DNA of 64,000 bases from Vibrio agarivorans (GTDB lineage Bacteria; Pseudomonadota; Gammaproteobacteria; Enterobacterales; Vibrionaceae). A program made the position numbers and the translations under genes. Location of the stretch: assembly GCF_030409635.1 (NCBI RefSeq), contig NZ_JAUFQF010000004.1, forward strand, positions 2,576,241 through 2,640,240, read 5' to 3'. Under the pieces are notes generated by a model. That model ran no database searches. It was not told the DNA's origin and was given only the letters and a program-made list of their open reading frames with translations. Positions 18,175 through 27,113 of this stretch are shown piece after piece; within the stretch, counting starts at the first letter, position 1; every line of letters starts with the position of its first letter.

Positions 18175-19641
18175 ATGAGTTTCCCGTTGACCTTGTCTCA
18201 CCGCTATTTGGACTTTCCTGATGCCTTTTATTCTCAATTAAACCCACAGCCGTTGGCGAACAGTCGGTGGGTGACTTGGAACAGTGAGCATGCCAAAGAA
18301 TTCGGCTTGCCTGGGCACCCGCCAAGCGGTGAACTCAAACAGTACCTTTTTGGCGAACTGATATCTCCCAAGCACCCTTCACTGGCGATGAAATATGCAG
18401 GGCATCAATTTGGTATTTATAATCCTGAACTAGGGGATGGACGCGGCCTATTGCTGGGCGAGCTTAGCGATCAACACGGCGTTAAACACGACTTACACCT
18501 TAAAGGTGCTGGGTTAACACCTTATTCGAGAATGGGAGACGGCCGTGCGGTTTTGCGTTCAACGATTCGTGAGTATCTTGGCAGCGAGGCAATGGTAGGA
18601 CTTGGTATACCGACGACTCGAGCTCTCGGCATGTTTGCGGGCGATACGGTCGTTTACCGAGAAAAGTCAGAGTTTGGTGCCATGTTGCTACGAACCACAC
18701 AAACCCATATTCGATTCGGTCATTTTGAACACTTTTTCTATCAACAGCAGCATGACCACCTAAAGCTCCTTGCTGATAAGTGCATAGATTGGTATTGGCC
18801 TCAAGCCAAACACACAAACCACCCTTATCTCTCCCTATTTCAACACATCATTGATGCGACAGTCGAGATGGTAGCGAGTTGGCAAGCCATCGGTTTCACC
18901 CATGGAGTAATGAACACCGACAATATGTCGATACTCGGTCAAACCTTTGATTATGGCCCGTACGGGTTTATGGATGGCTACGACAATAACTACATCCCTA
19001 ATCATTCCGATTATCAAGGGCGCTACTCTTTTAAAATGCAGCCCAGCATCACTTTCTGGAACTTATCAGCACTTGGCTACGCCCTCTCTCCTTTAATCGA
19101 GCATCATCTAATTGAAGCCGAGCTTGAGCAATATCAAGCCAAGTTGGGTGCGATATTCAGCAATAAAATGCGTAAAAAGTTGGGGTTAACTCTGTGCTTG
19201 GAAGGCGATAGCGAGCTCTTTGATGAGATGTTCAATTTGCTGAATCAACACCACACAGACTACACGCGCTTCATGCGCTCGCTTAGTGAGTTGGATCTCT
19301 TAGGTGAGCAACCTGTGATTGACCTTTTTGTGGACAGAGCAAAAGCACAAGAGTGGTTAATGCGCTATCTACGTCGCTGTGAAAAAGAGATTAATGGTGA
19401 AGGTAAGGTCATCACGACCGATACTCGCTGCCACGCCATGCGCCAAGTTAACCCGAAATATATTCTAAGAAACTACCTTGCCCAAATCGCGATAGACAAG
19501 GCTGAGCAAGGTGACTACTGCGAAATAGACACGTTAATAATGTTGCTGAAAAAGCCATTTGATGAACACCCTGACTACAACAATTACGCTGACCTGCCGC
19601 CCGCTTGGGCACAAGACATCGAAATCAGTTGTTCTTCGTAA
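18175..19641 (+). CDS. selO: SelO/YdiU protein adenylyltransferase (Cys form)
   Basis: A pseudokinase-fold enzyme that transfers AMP from ATP to Ser/Thr/Tyr of target proteins, linked to the oxidative-stress response. Motifs seen: G-D-G-R-G near 85, K-G-A-G-L-T-P-Y-S-R near 110, H-G-V-M-N-T-D-N near 243 and D-Y-G-P-Y-G-F near 260. It ends C-S-S, the Cys counterpart of the U-S-S (selenocysteine) end of eukaryotic SelO. ATG 18175 has AAAGGA at good spacing; ATG 18169 is too close to it. Confidence 0.92.
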   Translation: MSFPLTLSHRYLDFPDAFYSQLNPQPLANSRWVTWNSEHAKEFGLPGHPPSGELKQYLFGELISPKHPSLAMKYAGHQFGIYNPELGDGRGLLLGELSDQHGVKHDLHLKGAGLTPYSRMGDGRAVLRSTIREYLGSEAMVGLGIPTTRALGMFAGDTVVYREKSEFGAMLLRTTQTHIRFGHFEHFFYQQQHDHLKLLADKCIDWYWPQAKHTNHPYLSLFQHIIDATVEMVASWQAIGFTHGVMNTDNMSILGQTFDYGPYGFMDGYDNNYIPNHSDYQGRYSFKMQPSITFWNLSALGYALSPLIEHHLIEAELEQYQAKLGAIFSNKMRKKLGLTLCLEGDSELFDEMFNLLNQHHTDYTRFMRSLSELDLLGEQPVIDLFVDRAKAQEWLMRYLRRCEKEINGEGKVITTDTRCHAMRQVNPKYILRNYLAQIAIDKAEQGDYCEIDTLIMLLKKPFDEHPDYNNYADLPPAWAQDIEISCSS

Positions 19642-19721
19642 ATTTGTTAATAGAATCGTTGACCTGTCTAGTGCTTTATACTTTATTCTGACATCATCAA
19701 AGCGAGCAGAAGTCCTTCACA

Positions 19722-20891
19722 ATGTACCTAATTTCAGAACTGGCTAAACGGGTAAATGTGTCACGCACCACCCTTCTCTACTATGAAAAGATTGGCTTGA
19801 TCCAAGGTAAACGGCTGGACAACGGCTATCGAAGATACAGTGAAGACGACGTGCAGCGTTTATTGTTGCTTCAAAAACTCCATACAGGAGGGCTCACACT
19901 CAAAGAGTGTCAAGCCTGTCTAAATGGCACGTTAGAGCGAGACACACTGCAAGCCCGACTTGATACATTAGCCCAAGAGATTGAACAGAAACGTCAAGCA
20001 CATACCTTGATTTCTGGCCTACTCGGAGAGCACTCCCAAAAGCAATTACACGAATCCATGAGCCAAATCGCACCCGATGCGCATATGGATTGGTTGCTTC
20101 AACAAGGTTTTAACGAAAAAGACGCCCTAAGGGTGAAATGGTTATCGAAAGACATGAATACGCATGATGAATATATGAACGACTTTATGACAGTGTTTGA
20201 AGATCTCGAACGCTGGGGACCAGGGAGCGATAGCGAGACACTTAAAGCGCTCAATCTCATTCCTAACACCGGGAAAAAGATTCTCGAAATCGGCAGTGGT
20301 AAAGGACTGACCACAATGACACTTGCTGACAACACGAGTGCCCACATTACAGCAGTAGACAATGAACCTGTCGCCATCGACAAGCTCAAAAGCAAATTGG
20401 CGACGACTCAGATTCAAGACCGCATATCTCCTGTCTGCGCATCAATGACTTCGCTTCCGTTTGCAGCGAACAGTTTTGACCTACTCTGGGCTGAAGGTTG
20501 TGTATATATCATGGGGTTTGAAGCCGCTCTTGCTGCGTGGAAACCGTTCATTAAAGCCGGCGGTTATCTTGTTGTTAGCGATCTCGTGTGGCTAACAGAC
20601 AACCCTCAATCACCATTCACTAAGTTCTGGAAAAGTGAGTACCCATCTATGCAAAGCCTCGAGACAAGGCTCGCACAAGCACAAAAGCAGGGATACCAAG
20701 TTCTCGACCACTTTACGATTGCGCAAGAGTCATGGAGAAACTATTGGCAACCTGTAGAAGAAAAAGTTAAAGCACTTACACCAACAATGCCTGATTCACA
20801 AGCGCTTAAGGATATTCAACATGAAATTGAAATCTACAAGCAGCACCAGGGTGACCAGTTTGGCTATGAGTTTTTTATTCTGAAAGTTTGA
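19722..20891 (+). CDS. MerR-type regulator fused to a SAM-dependent methyltransferase
   Basis: Residues 1-70 are a MerR helix-turn-helix (S-E-L-A-K-R-V-N-V-S, L-L-Y-Y-E-K-I-G-L, N-G-Y-R-R-Y). A coiled linker of about 70-115 follows. The C-terminal part from about 170 is a class I methyltransferase with motif I I-L-E-I-G-S-G-K-G (about 187-195), V-D-N-E-P (motif II) and S-F-D-L-L-W-A-E (motif IV). The enzyme domain sits where other MerR proteins have an effector domain, so it may sense or methylate the inducer. The operon partner may be the DMT transporter downstream. Confidence 0.85.
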   Translation: MYLISELAKRVNVSRTTLLYYEKIGLIQGKRLDNGYRRYSEDDVQRLLLLQKLHTGGLTLKECQACLNGTLERDTLQARLDTLAQEIEQKRQAHTLISGLLGEHSQKQLHESMSQIAPDAHMDWLLQQGFNEKDALRVKWLSKDMNTHDEYMNDFMTVFEDLERWGPGSDSETLKALNLIPNTGKKILEIGSGKGLTTMTLADNTSAHITAVDNEPVAIDKLKSKLATTQIQDRISPVCASMTSLPFAANSFDLLWAEGCVYIMGFEAALAAWKPFIKAGGYLVVSDLVWLTDNPQSPFTKFWKSEYPSMQSLETRLAQAQKQGYQVLDHFTIAQESWRNYWQPVEEKVKALTPTMPDSQALKDIQHEIEIYKQHQGDQFGYEFFILKV

Positions 20892-20907
20892 GAATAACCT
20901 CAGTCAA

Positions 20908-20931
20908 TAGGGAAAGCTTCTGCTTTCCCTA
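20908..20931 (+). terminator. Terminator after the MerR-methyltransferase gene
   Basis: TAGGGAAAGC and GCTTTCCCTA form a perfect 10-bp stem with a TTCT loop, followed by TTTTGG. Confidence 0.8.
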
Positions 20932-20990
20932 TTTTGGTTATAGTGTAATCTAAGGTATTGTTTAGTCGTAATAATTGGATGCACATATCA

Positions 20991-21869
20991 ATGACTTGGA
21001 TTGCTTTTACCGTTCTCGCAGCATTATGCCAATCATGGCGAAACGCGTTTCAAAGTCAATTGAGCTCAAGCTTGAGTGTTGCAGGTACAACACTATCAAG
21101 ATTTATCTTTGCCAGCCCAATCGCACTGGCCTACCTAGTCTTTCTTTACCAAATTTTTCCTACTACCATCCCAAATTTTACTCTTGTTTTCGCATTTTAC
21201 GTCTCGGCAGCCTCGGCCATGCAGATTGTCGCTACAGGTCTGATGGTTTTATTGTTCAAGCAACAAAACTACGCCATAGGCGCAGGCCTCGCAAAGTGTG
21301 AGGCACCGATGTCTGCACTGTTAGGTGTGATATTCTTCGGAACAGCACTTTCATTCACTGGTTGGGTTGGTGTGATCCTTGGCACAGTTGCGGTGTTACT
21401 TCTTAGTTGTTCATCTGGGTGGCGAAGCCTTTCTGTTGTCACTTTGGCTCTTGGGATTTTATGCAGCACAGCCTTTGCCCTAACCTCACTATGGGTAAGA
21501 GAAGCGAGTATAGAGTTATCCGCCCCCTTTCCTCACAGTGCGGCATGGGTGTTATTGTTAGTAATTACACTGCAAACACTCGTGATATGTTCTTATATCG
21601 CTCTTAAAGAACGAGACACCCTTAATGAAATGAGGAAAAAACCAAAACTTATCGTTATGACAAGCTTAACAAGTGTTCTGGGCTCTCTGGGATGGTTTAG
21701 TGCCATGGCATTACAAGCAGTACCTTACGTCAAGACCTTGGGACAAATTGAAATTGTGTTTATGGCGTTGATTTCATACTTCTGGTTAAAGCAAAAACTA
21801 AAAAGAAACGAAGGTATCGCTTTGTGTTTGATTGCTTGTGCAGCCATTTTAGTGATGTGGCAGCAGTAA
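20991..21869 (+). CDS. EamA/DMT-superfamily transporter
   Basis: About 292 residues, almost all in ten hydrophobic segments arranged as two EamA repeats. W-x-x-x-F-Q-S-Q near the start and G-x-I-F-F-G-T-A-L-S-F-T-G-W-V-G-V-I-L-G at the end of the first repeat are family-like. It probably exports a small metabolite of unknown identity. The start is uncertain (ATG at 20979 or 20991, neither with a strong ribosome site). Confidence 0.8.
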   Translation: MTWIAFTVLAALCQSWRNAFQSQLSSSLSVAGTTLSRFIFASPIALAYLVFLYQIFPTTIPNFTLVFAFYVSAASAMQIVATGLMVLLFKQQNYAIGAGLAKCEAPMSALLGVIFFGTALSFTGWVGVILGTVAVLLLSCSSGWRSLSVVTLALGILCSTAFALTSLWVREASIELSAPFPHSAAWVLLLVITLQTLVICSYIALKERDTLNEMRKKPKLIVMTSLTSVLGSLGWFSAMALQAVPYVKTLGQIEIVFMALISYFWLKQKLKRNEGIALCLIACAAILVMWQQ

Positions 21870-21964
21870 TCGGACCAGTATTATGATTTGAGGTTGCCTT
21901 ATTGGCTAAATTTTCTTAAGGTGAAAGTCGATATAACAATAATTTAACAAGAGAGAAATTTTCA

Positions 21965-22537
21965 ATGTACCCTTTCTTTCGCCTTGCCAAAACCATGTTT
22001 AATGCGCGTAAGCAGCCTAGCGTATCCTACTCCCATCAAGATGAGATCGACTTCTATTGTCACCCTTGGGACATCGATATGTTTATGGAAATGAATAATG
22101 GCCGTATTCTTACCTTGTATGATTTAGGACGCACTGCACTTGGCATCAAGTGTGGATTAATGAAAACACTCAAGCGTCAACGGTGGGGGCTTGTCGTTGC
22201 GGGGAGTTCTGTGCGTTATCGCAAACGCGTCAAAATGTTCGATAAAATTACAATGCGCACTCAATGTGTGGCAACAGATGATAAATGGCTCTATCTCGAA
22301 CAATCAATGTGGGTAAAAGGGCAGCCTTGTTCATCAGTTTTGATTCGTGCTGGAGTGACATCTAATCAAGGTGTTGTTCCACCACAAGACGTCATTGATG
22401 CTTCGCATTCAAGCTTCGACCATATCGATATTCCAAAATGGGTGCAAGAATGGATTGACTCTGAATTGCACCGACCATGGCCTCCAACCACAATAGAGCT
22501 AGATGATTCGCTGACAGTGCAACAGCCATCCGTATAG
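21965..22537 (+). CDS. Thioesterase-superfamily (hotdog-fold) protein
   Basis: 190 residues with the 4HBT-like pattern: H-P-W-D-I-D-M-F-M-E-M-N-N-G-R around 40-53 (conserved Asp and Asn of the hotdog active site) and R-V-K-M-F-D-K-I. It probably hydrolyses an acyl-CoA, with unknown chain length. AGAGAG precedes the ATG. The end of the gene forms a small hairpin (22531-22552). Confidence 0.75.
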   Translation: MYPFFRLAKTMFNARKQPSVSYSHQDEIDFYCHPWDIDMFMEMNNGRILTLYDLGRTALGIKCGLMKTLKRQRWGLVVAGSSVRYRKRVKMFDKITMRTQCVATDDKWLYLEQSMWVKGQPCSSVLIRAGVTSNQGVVPPQDVIDASHSSFDHIDIPKWVQEWIDSELHRPWPPTTIELDDSLTVQQPSV

Positions 22538-22572
22538 CCTCCGTGCTATACGATATCCTGTTAATGTAAATA

Positions 22573-22917
22573 TTACTGAATGGTGATTGCCTGTTCTTTT
22601 AACGCCGCGTCACGCACCTCTTCAGGAAGGCTGTCATTGATATCCATCCATGTATCTGTTGATGTGTCATAAATGGAAGGTTGACCTGTAATTGGGTTAG
22701 TGCCAGTCCAGAACTCAATTCCGTTTAGGACAAAAAAGTCAGCGCCAGCAGCCAGGACGTAAATCGGTGACATTAATACTGTTAAGCCTGCGCGTGCGTA
22801 ACGGTTATCTACTGGCTTCATGTTGAGCTCCATCGTTTTCTTTGTGGCGATACTTTGGCCTGCACAACCCGCTAGAAACAAAGTGCCTAATGCTGCTACT
22901 AAAAGTTTGTATTTCAT
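22573..22917 (-). CDS. DUF3332-like lipoprotein
   Basis: 114 residues. The signal ends with lipobox L-A-G-C at about residue 18. The mature part has V-D-N-R-Y-A-R-A-G, a short hydrophobic stretch and N-G-I-E-F-W-T-G-T-N-P-I-T-G, which fits the small DUF3332 lipoproteins of Vibrionaceae as I recall them. No function is established. It stands alone. Confidence 0.65.
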   Translation of the reverse strand: MKYKLLVAALGTLFLAGCAGQSIATKKTMELNMKPVDNRYARAGLTVLMSPIYVLAAGADFFVLNGIEFWTGTNPITGQPSIYDTSTDTWMDINDSLPEEVRDAALKEQAITIQ

Positions 22918-23047
22918 TTCATACCTTAATGATTAATTGGAATTCGTTTCGGGAGCAAGAAGTTAAAGCACTCTGAAACAAGAAAAAATAAAGTGGATGT
23001 TATATCGTGCATTCCCAAATGGAATGCTTTCTAGAGTGCAAAGAAAA

Positions 23048-23070
23048 GCGCTAGACCCAAGGCCTAGCGC
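23048..23070 (-). terminator. Terminator after the second compact DUF1254 gene
   Basis: GCGCTAG and CTAGCGC (7-bp stem) are followed on the minus strand by TTTTCTTT, 53 bases past the stop at 23123. Confidence 0.7.
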
Positions 23071-23122
23071 AATTCCATTTGCTATAAATCAATCTGCACT
23101 CAGCAATTACTCGTTACTCAAT

Positions 23123-24154
23123 TTACAGCGGCTTAATTTGAATCCCGCGAAGTGTTTCCATGTAATCTAGTGTCTCTTGCACATTGACTGGTTCGTATAG
23201 ACGCAGAACCCCCGCCCAACCTTCTGACACTTCAAAGTCGTACACTTCGCCACTGCCGCAGTTAAATGTCATTGAAACTGTGCCATCACCGTTATCACGC
23301 ATCGACTCACCAGAAGTATAGAAACGCTCTGAATCAATCCATCCATCTGCGCCATACGTCGTTAGTGAGAAGTAACCACCACGCCCTTCAACATCTAGAT
23401 TAGGTGTTGGAATGGTCCATTCCTGGCACATTGTTTCACCTTGTCCCGGTACTCGCTCTAAGTATTGTGCTGTTGTTGCCGGCAAACCTGCATAGCCGAA
23501 CGCAGTCACATACTTGAAGTGATGATCTTCAACATCTTCAAGCGTTGCACCAAAACCTTTTAGACCCTCAATCGGTGCGCCATGTTTCATTACGTTGTTA
23601 ATCAGTTTCAAGCGATAACCAACAACATCATCGGCGTCGAAGCCTTTCCCTTGATAAGGCTTTGATGAGTTCGCCTTGATCGATAATAGTGATTGTCGGC
23701 GCTTAGTATCTTCAATAGATTCAGCAATTCGTGTTCTAGCGAGTACATGAACGTGTGTGCCCGTTGTTAAATCATCCGCTGTCAACGTCAGTGTTTCACC
23801 ACGGCGAACAACCGCGTGAACTAGGTGGTTTTCATCCATAATGTGTATAATTTGGAAGTAATCGTTGTTCTCTGCTGGAACATGAAAAGTTGCTCCCTCC
23901 GACACATCCACTATCATCGTTGAGTACATCACATCACGATTCGAGCGAATCACTGTTTGAGCCTCAGGTGATACAGCCTCTGCATGCAACCACTCATTAA
24001 CCCCAACTTTCTCTTGTAGACCAAGGAAGTTCCAATCAGATTCAGCTTGATGATAGTTTTCCCAAGTTACGTTGCCTACCGGTGCGTGGTCATAGTCCGC
24101 TGCAATTGCTACCGTCGATGTCATTAGTAGGGTTGTTAACAATGTCTTTTTCAT
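23123..24154 (-). CDS. Compact DUF1254/DUF1214 exported protein
   Basis: 343 residues. The signal peptide ends at about A-I-A-A. The DUF1254-like region has N-R-D-V-M-Y-S (the N-R-D-T-L-Y motif), and the C-terminal region has S-L-T-T-Y-G-A-D-G-W and N-G-D-G-T-V-S-M-T-F of DUF1214. It is the same short form as the gene at 12.6 kb but much diverged from it. It is divergent from a LysR gene, which probably controls it. The start ATG 24154 is preferred over GTG 24166 because GTGAG lies 7 bases before the ATG. Confidence 0.7.
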   Translation of the reverse strand: MKKTLLTTLLMTSTVAIAADYDHAPVGNVTWENYHQAESDWNFLGLQEKVGVNEWLHAEAVSPEAQTVIRSNRDVMYSTMIVDVSEGATFHVPAENNDYFQIIHIMDENHLVHAVVRRGETLTLTADDLTTGTHVHVLARTRIAESIEDTKRRQSLLSIKANSSKPYQGKGFDADDVVGYRLKLINNVMKHGAPIEGLKGFGATLEDVEDHHFKYVTAFGYAGLPATTAQYLERVPGQGETMCQEWTIPTPNLDVEGRGGYFSLTTYGADGWIDSERFYTSGESMRDNGDGTVSMTFNCGSGEVYDFEVSEGWAGVLRLYEPVNVQETLDYMETLRGIQIKPL

Positions 24155-24243
24155 GGAGGTTCTCACTTTTGTTTCGATTTCTTGTCGATGAAGTGATTAT
24201 GCGGCATCCCCTATGCTATTCTCCAATAGAGTAACTGAAATCA

Positions 24244-24266
24244 AGATATTCAAAATGTGAATATCT
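24244..24266. promoter_or_regulatory. LysR-type operator (perfect inverted repeat)
   Basis: AGATATTC-N7-GAATATCT is a perfect 8-bp inverted repeat containing the classic LysR pattern T-N11-A (ATTC-N7-GAAT). It is 16 bases before the LysR start codon, so autoregulation by blocking or positioning polymerase is likely. Confidence 0.6.
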
Positions 24267-24281
24267 GAACCAGAGGAACCT

Positions 24282-25214
24282 ATGTCATTGCAACCAAACT
24301 TCAAAAAGCTAGACCTCAATTTATTGAAAGTGCTGATGGTTCTCATAGAGACTCAAAACACACGTAAAGCAGCGGAAGCTTTGTTCACGAGTCAACCTTC
24401 AATTAGTCGCTCACTGCAAAAATTACGCGAGCATTTTAACGATGAGCTATTCATTCGCTCTCAACACGGTCTTGAGCCCACGGCAAGGCTTGATGAGTTA
24501 AAATCACTACTGCTGCCCATTCTTGGTCAGCTTGAGACGGCGATAGAGCCTAGATCAGAGCTTGACCTCGCGACTCTTGATGCGTCTGTAAATATTGCGA
24601 TTAATGGGTTCATTGCGAACACTTTCTCCGCGCCCCTTACTCACATGCTGTTAAAAGAAGCGCCAAATATCAAAATTAATATCAGTGCTTGGCAAGACCA
24701 AACCATAGAACAACTTATTTCGGGTGATGTAGATATCGGTATTAATTACTACCCACTTAACCTTTCTAAACAAGTTTATCAAAAGCGTATTGCGCAAGAC
24801 GGATTCGTATTGGTTTGTCGCTCCGGCCATAAGCTGGCAAACAAAATGTTAGATGAAACCCTAGCGACTGAAATACAATTAGCGAGTTTAGTCGTGCCAG
24901 ACTGGAATGAATTGTTACCACTCGCTCCACGAGTGATCGAAAGCCTAGGCATAAAAGCAGACGTTAAGGTAAGGTCTAGCTACCTCCATAGTCTTTTGGC
25001 TATCGTCAAGGAGAGCGATATACTCTTTCCTTGCTCTAAGCTGCTTGTGAACTCATTATCAAACGATTTTGCTTTTGTCGATTTACCGCCAATGCCAAAC
25101 ATGCCCGATGGTCAAATAGGTATTGCAGTTGGACGCAAACACAGAAACAACCCTAAGATGTCATGGCTGCAGAGCTGTGTTGAACGTACATTTCTATCGA
25201 TAGAGACGTTATAA
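24282..25214 (+). CDS. LysR-family transcriptional regulator
   Basis: 310 residues. The helix-turn-helix at about 10-65 has L-D-L-N-L-L-K-V-L and S-Q-P-S-I-S-R-S-L-Q-K-L-R, followed by the substrate-binding domain. The N-terminus is of the NodD/LeuO-like kind. It is divergent from the compact DUF1254 gene. A perfect LysR box lies in its own leader. Confidence 0.92.
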   Translation: MSLQPNFKKLDLNLLKVLMVLIETQNTRKAAEALFTSQPSISRSLQKLREHFNDELFIRSQHGLEPTARLDELKSLLLPILGQLETAIEPRSELDLATLDASVNIAINGFIANTFSAPLTHMLLKEAPNIKINISAWQDQTIEQLISGDVDIGINYYPLNLSKQVYQKRIAQDGFVLVCRSGHKLANKMLDETLATEIQLASLVVPDWNELLPLAPRVIESLGIKADVKVRSSYLHSLLAIVKESDILFPCSKLLVNSLSNDFAFVDLPPMPNMPDGQIGIAVGRKHRNNPKMSWLQSCVERTFLSIETL

Positions 25215-25217
25215 ATC

Positions 25218-25484
25218 ATGCGCCGATTACTCACTAAACTCACTACCGCTATAAACCAGCTGCTCGATTTTCAGGGTCGCGTCTGGGTTGTAAACGTCTT
25301 CGATGGACCACATAAAGGTGAGTCGTTCATCGTCAACGAAGATAGTTTTGAAGCGCCATACCAATGGATGATAAACAAAGGTTACAATCAAGAGATGATC
25401 GATCGTGTAAGCAATATGCGCCCTTCGCAGGTCTGTATCTTTGATCTCGATGTCATCAAGCACAGACTGATGCGCGTGAAATAG
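25218..25484 (+). CDS. Small protein of unknown function downstream of lysR
   Basis: 88 residues, soluble, starting 3 bases after the LysR stop, so co-transcribed and probably coupled. The central part V-F-D-G-P-H-K-G-E-S-F-I-V resembles a short beta-hairpin. The end is basic. I do not recognise a family. The composition looks protein-like, but no strong ribosome site is visible. Confidence 0.55.
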   Translation: MRRLLTKLTTAINQLLDFQGRVWVVNVFDGPHKGESFIVNEDSFEAPYQWMINKGYNQEMIDRVSNMRPSQVCIFDLDVIKHRLMRVK

Positions 25485-25598
25485 TCATTACGCTTTAGTA
25501 AACACAAATACCAAAACGGACATTTAGACGTCTAGACGTTGACAAGTCCAGTTAAGATAAGTAGTCTGCACGCAAATTGTTTATGTCTACTGTGTTCC

Positions 25599-26972
25599 AT
25601 GTCATCTCAAGAAAATAAATCATCTTCGATTAGCCCGTCAGCTATCGCTCTACTGCCCTTGTTCGCTTTCCTTGCCCTATTTATTGGTGTTGGCGCTTAC
25701 CTCACTCTTCAGGGTGTCGATTTCGCGTTTTATCAATTGCCAGCCCCTATTGCGGTTCTGCCTGCTGTTGTGCTCGCTTTGCTTCTCAGTAAAGAGAAAC
25801 TAAACCGCGCGATTGAACAATTCTTAAAAGGCGTTGGTCATCCAGACATCGTTGCAATGTGTATGATCTATCTACTTGCTGGTGCATTTGCCACAGTAGC
25901 TAAAGCTTCTGGCGGTGTAGATGCAACGGTCAACTTGGGATTATCTGCAATTCCAACAAGCTTGATCTTACCGGGAATCTTCCTTATCTCGGCCTTTATT
26001 GCGACTGCGATGGGCACATCAATGGGAACAATAGCAGCGGTTGCTCCCGTAGCCCTCGGCATTTCTGAATCTGCGGGAATGAGCCTTCCCCTCACAGCAG
26101 GTGTTGTGTTGAGTGGCGCAATGTTTGGCGACAACTTATCGATCATCTCAGACACCACTATTGCCGCGACTCGCTCCCAAGGCTGTGAAATGCGCGATAA
26201 GTTTAAAGAAAACATAAAAATTGCGCTTCCTGCTGCGTTTGTGGCTCTGATTATTTTCGCCCTCAATAGCAGCGCAACACAAGTGCCTGCAACTGAAGCT
26301 ATCGAGTGGCTTAAAGTCATGCCATATCTCACTATTTTGGTGCTTGCTGTCTGTGGCGTAAATGTGTTTGTGGTATTAACTATCGGTATTCTATTTGCTG
26401 GTGGTGTCAGCCTAACCTCTGTCGAAACGTATTCAGTCACTCAATTTGCTCAAGACATCTACGCTGGCTTTGGCAGCATGCAGGAAATTTTCTTGCTCTC
26501 AATGCTTATCGGTGGCTTAAGTGAATTAATGCGTCGTCAAGGTGGCTTAGCCTTCCTGACAGATCTTGTTGGACGCGCCATCCGTAAGTTTGGGTCAAAT
26601 CACAATGCACAAGCAAACAGTCGTGCTAGTGAGCTGGGTATTGCAGGTCTCGTATCCATGGTAAATACGTGTACTGCGAACAATACGGTCGCGATTATCG
26701 TTTCTGGCGGTGTGGCTCGTGAGCTTGCCGATGAGAATGGCGTAGCGCCAAAACGTGCAGCGAGTATGTTAGATATTTTCTCTTGTGTTATACAGGGAGT
26801 GCTACCCTACGGCGCTCAAGTGCTGCTGCTTGGCTCAGTATTTGGATTATCGCCACTGATGGTTATTTCAAACTCTTATTACTGCTTCGCATTAGCGGTG
26901 TCGGCAATAGTCACCATTTTCGTAAGAAAGCGTGAGGCTGAAATCCTACCTGACGCTCAAGTTCAACAATAG
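25599..26972 (+). CDS. NhaC-family Na+/H+ antiporter
   Basis: 457 residues with about eleven membrane segments. Typical NhaC-like segments are M-G-T-S-M-G-T-I-A-A-V-A-P and S-G-A-M-F-G-D-N-L-S-I-I-S-D-T-T-I-A-A-T-R. These proteins exchange sodium for protons or amino-acid/amine pairs, so the exact substrate is inferred. The start at 25599 (M-S-S-Q-E-N-K) is preferred because the residues upstream to 25539 are Cys/Leu-rich and unlike the family. Confidence 0.85.
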   Translation: MSSQENKSSSISPSAIALLPLFAFLALFIGVGAYLTLQGVDFAFYQLPAPIAVLPAVVLALLLSKEKLNRAIEQFLKGVGHPDIVAMCMIYLLAGAFATVAKASGGVDATVNLGLSAIPTSLILPGIFLISAFIATAMGTSMGTIAAVAPVALGISESAGMSLPLTAGVVLSGAMFGDNLSIISDTTIAATRSQGCEMRDKFKENIKIALPAAFVALIIFALNSSATQVPATEAIEWLKVMPYLTILVLAVCGVNVFVVLTIGILFAGGVSLTSVETYSVTQFAQDIYAGFGSMQEIFLLSMLIGGLSELMRRQGGLAFLTDLVGRAIRKFGSNHNAQANSRASELGIAGLVSMVNTCTANNTVAIIVSGGVARELADENGVAPKRAASMLDIFSCVIQGVLPYGAQVLLLGSVFGLSPLMVISNSYYCFALAVSAIVTIFVRKREAEILPDAQVQQ

Positions 26973-26992
26973 TCCCTATCGTAATGACTCTC

Positions 26993-27018
26993 AGTAAGGC
27001 TCCAATTGGAGCCTTACT
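26993..27018 (+). terminator. Strong terminator after the NhaC gene
   Basis: AGTAAGGCTCC and GGAGCCTTACT form a perfect 11-bp stem with an AATT loop, followed by TTTATT. Confidence 0.85.
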
Positions 27019-27113
27019 TTTATTGCATGATCCCATCCTGCTTAAACGATTTATTCCCCACATAAAAGAGCGTTAACCTCACCACTTTCTCATCAAACAG
27101 TGGATAGAAGTCT

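Noticed and set aside
22531-22552. Hairpin CGTATAGC/GCTATACG at the thioesterase gene end as a terminator
   Set aside because: It overlaps the stop codon and has no U-run; too weak to list as a terminator.
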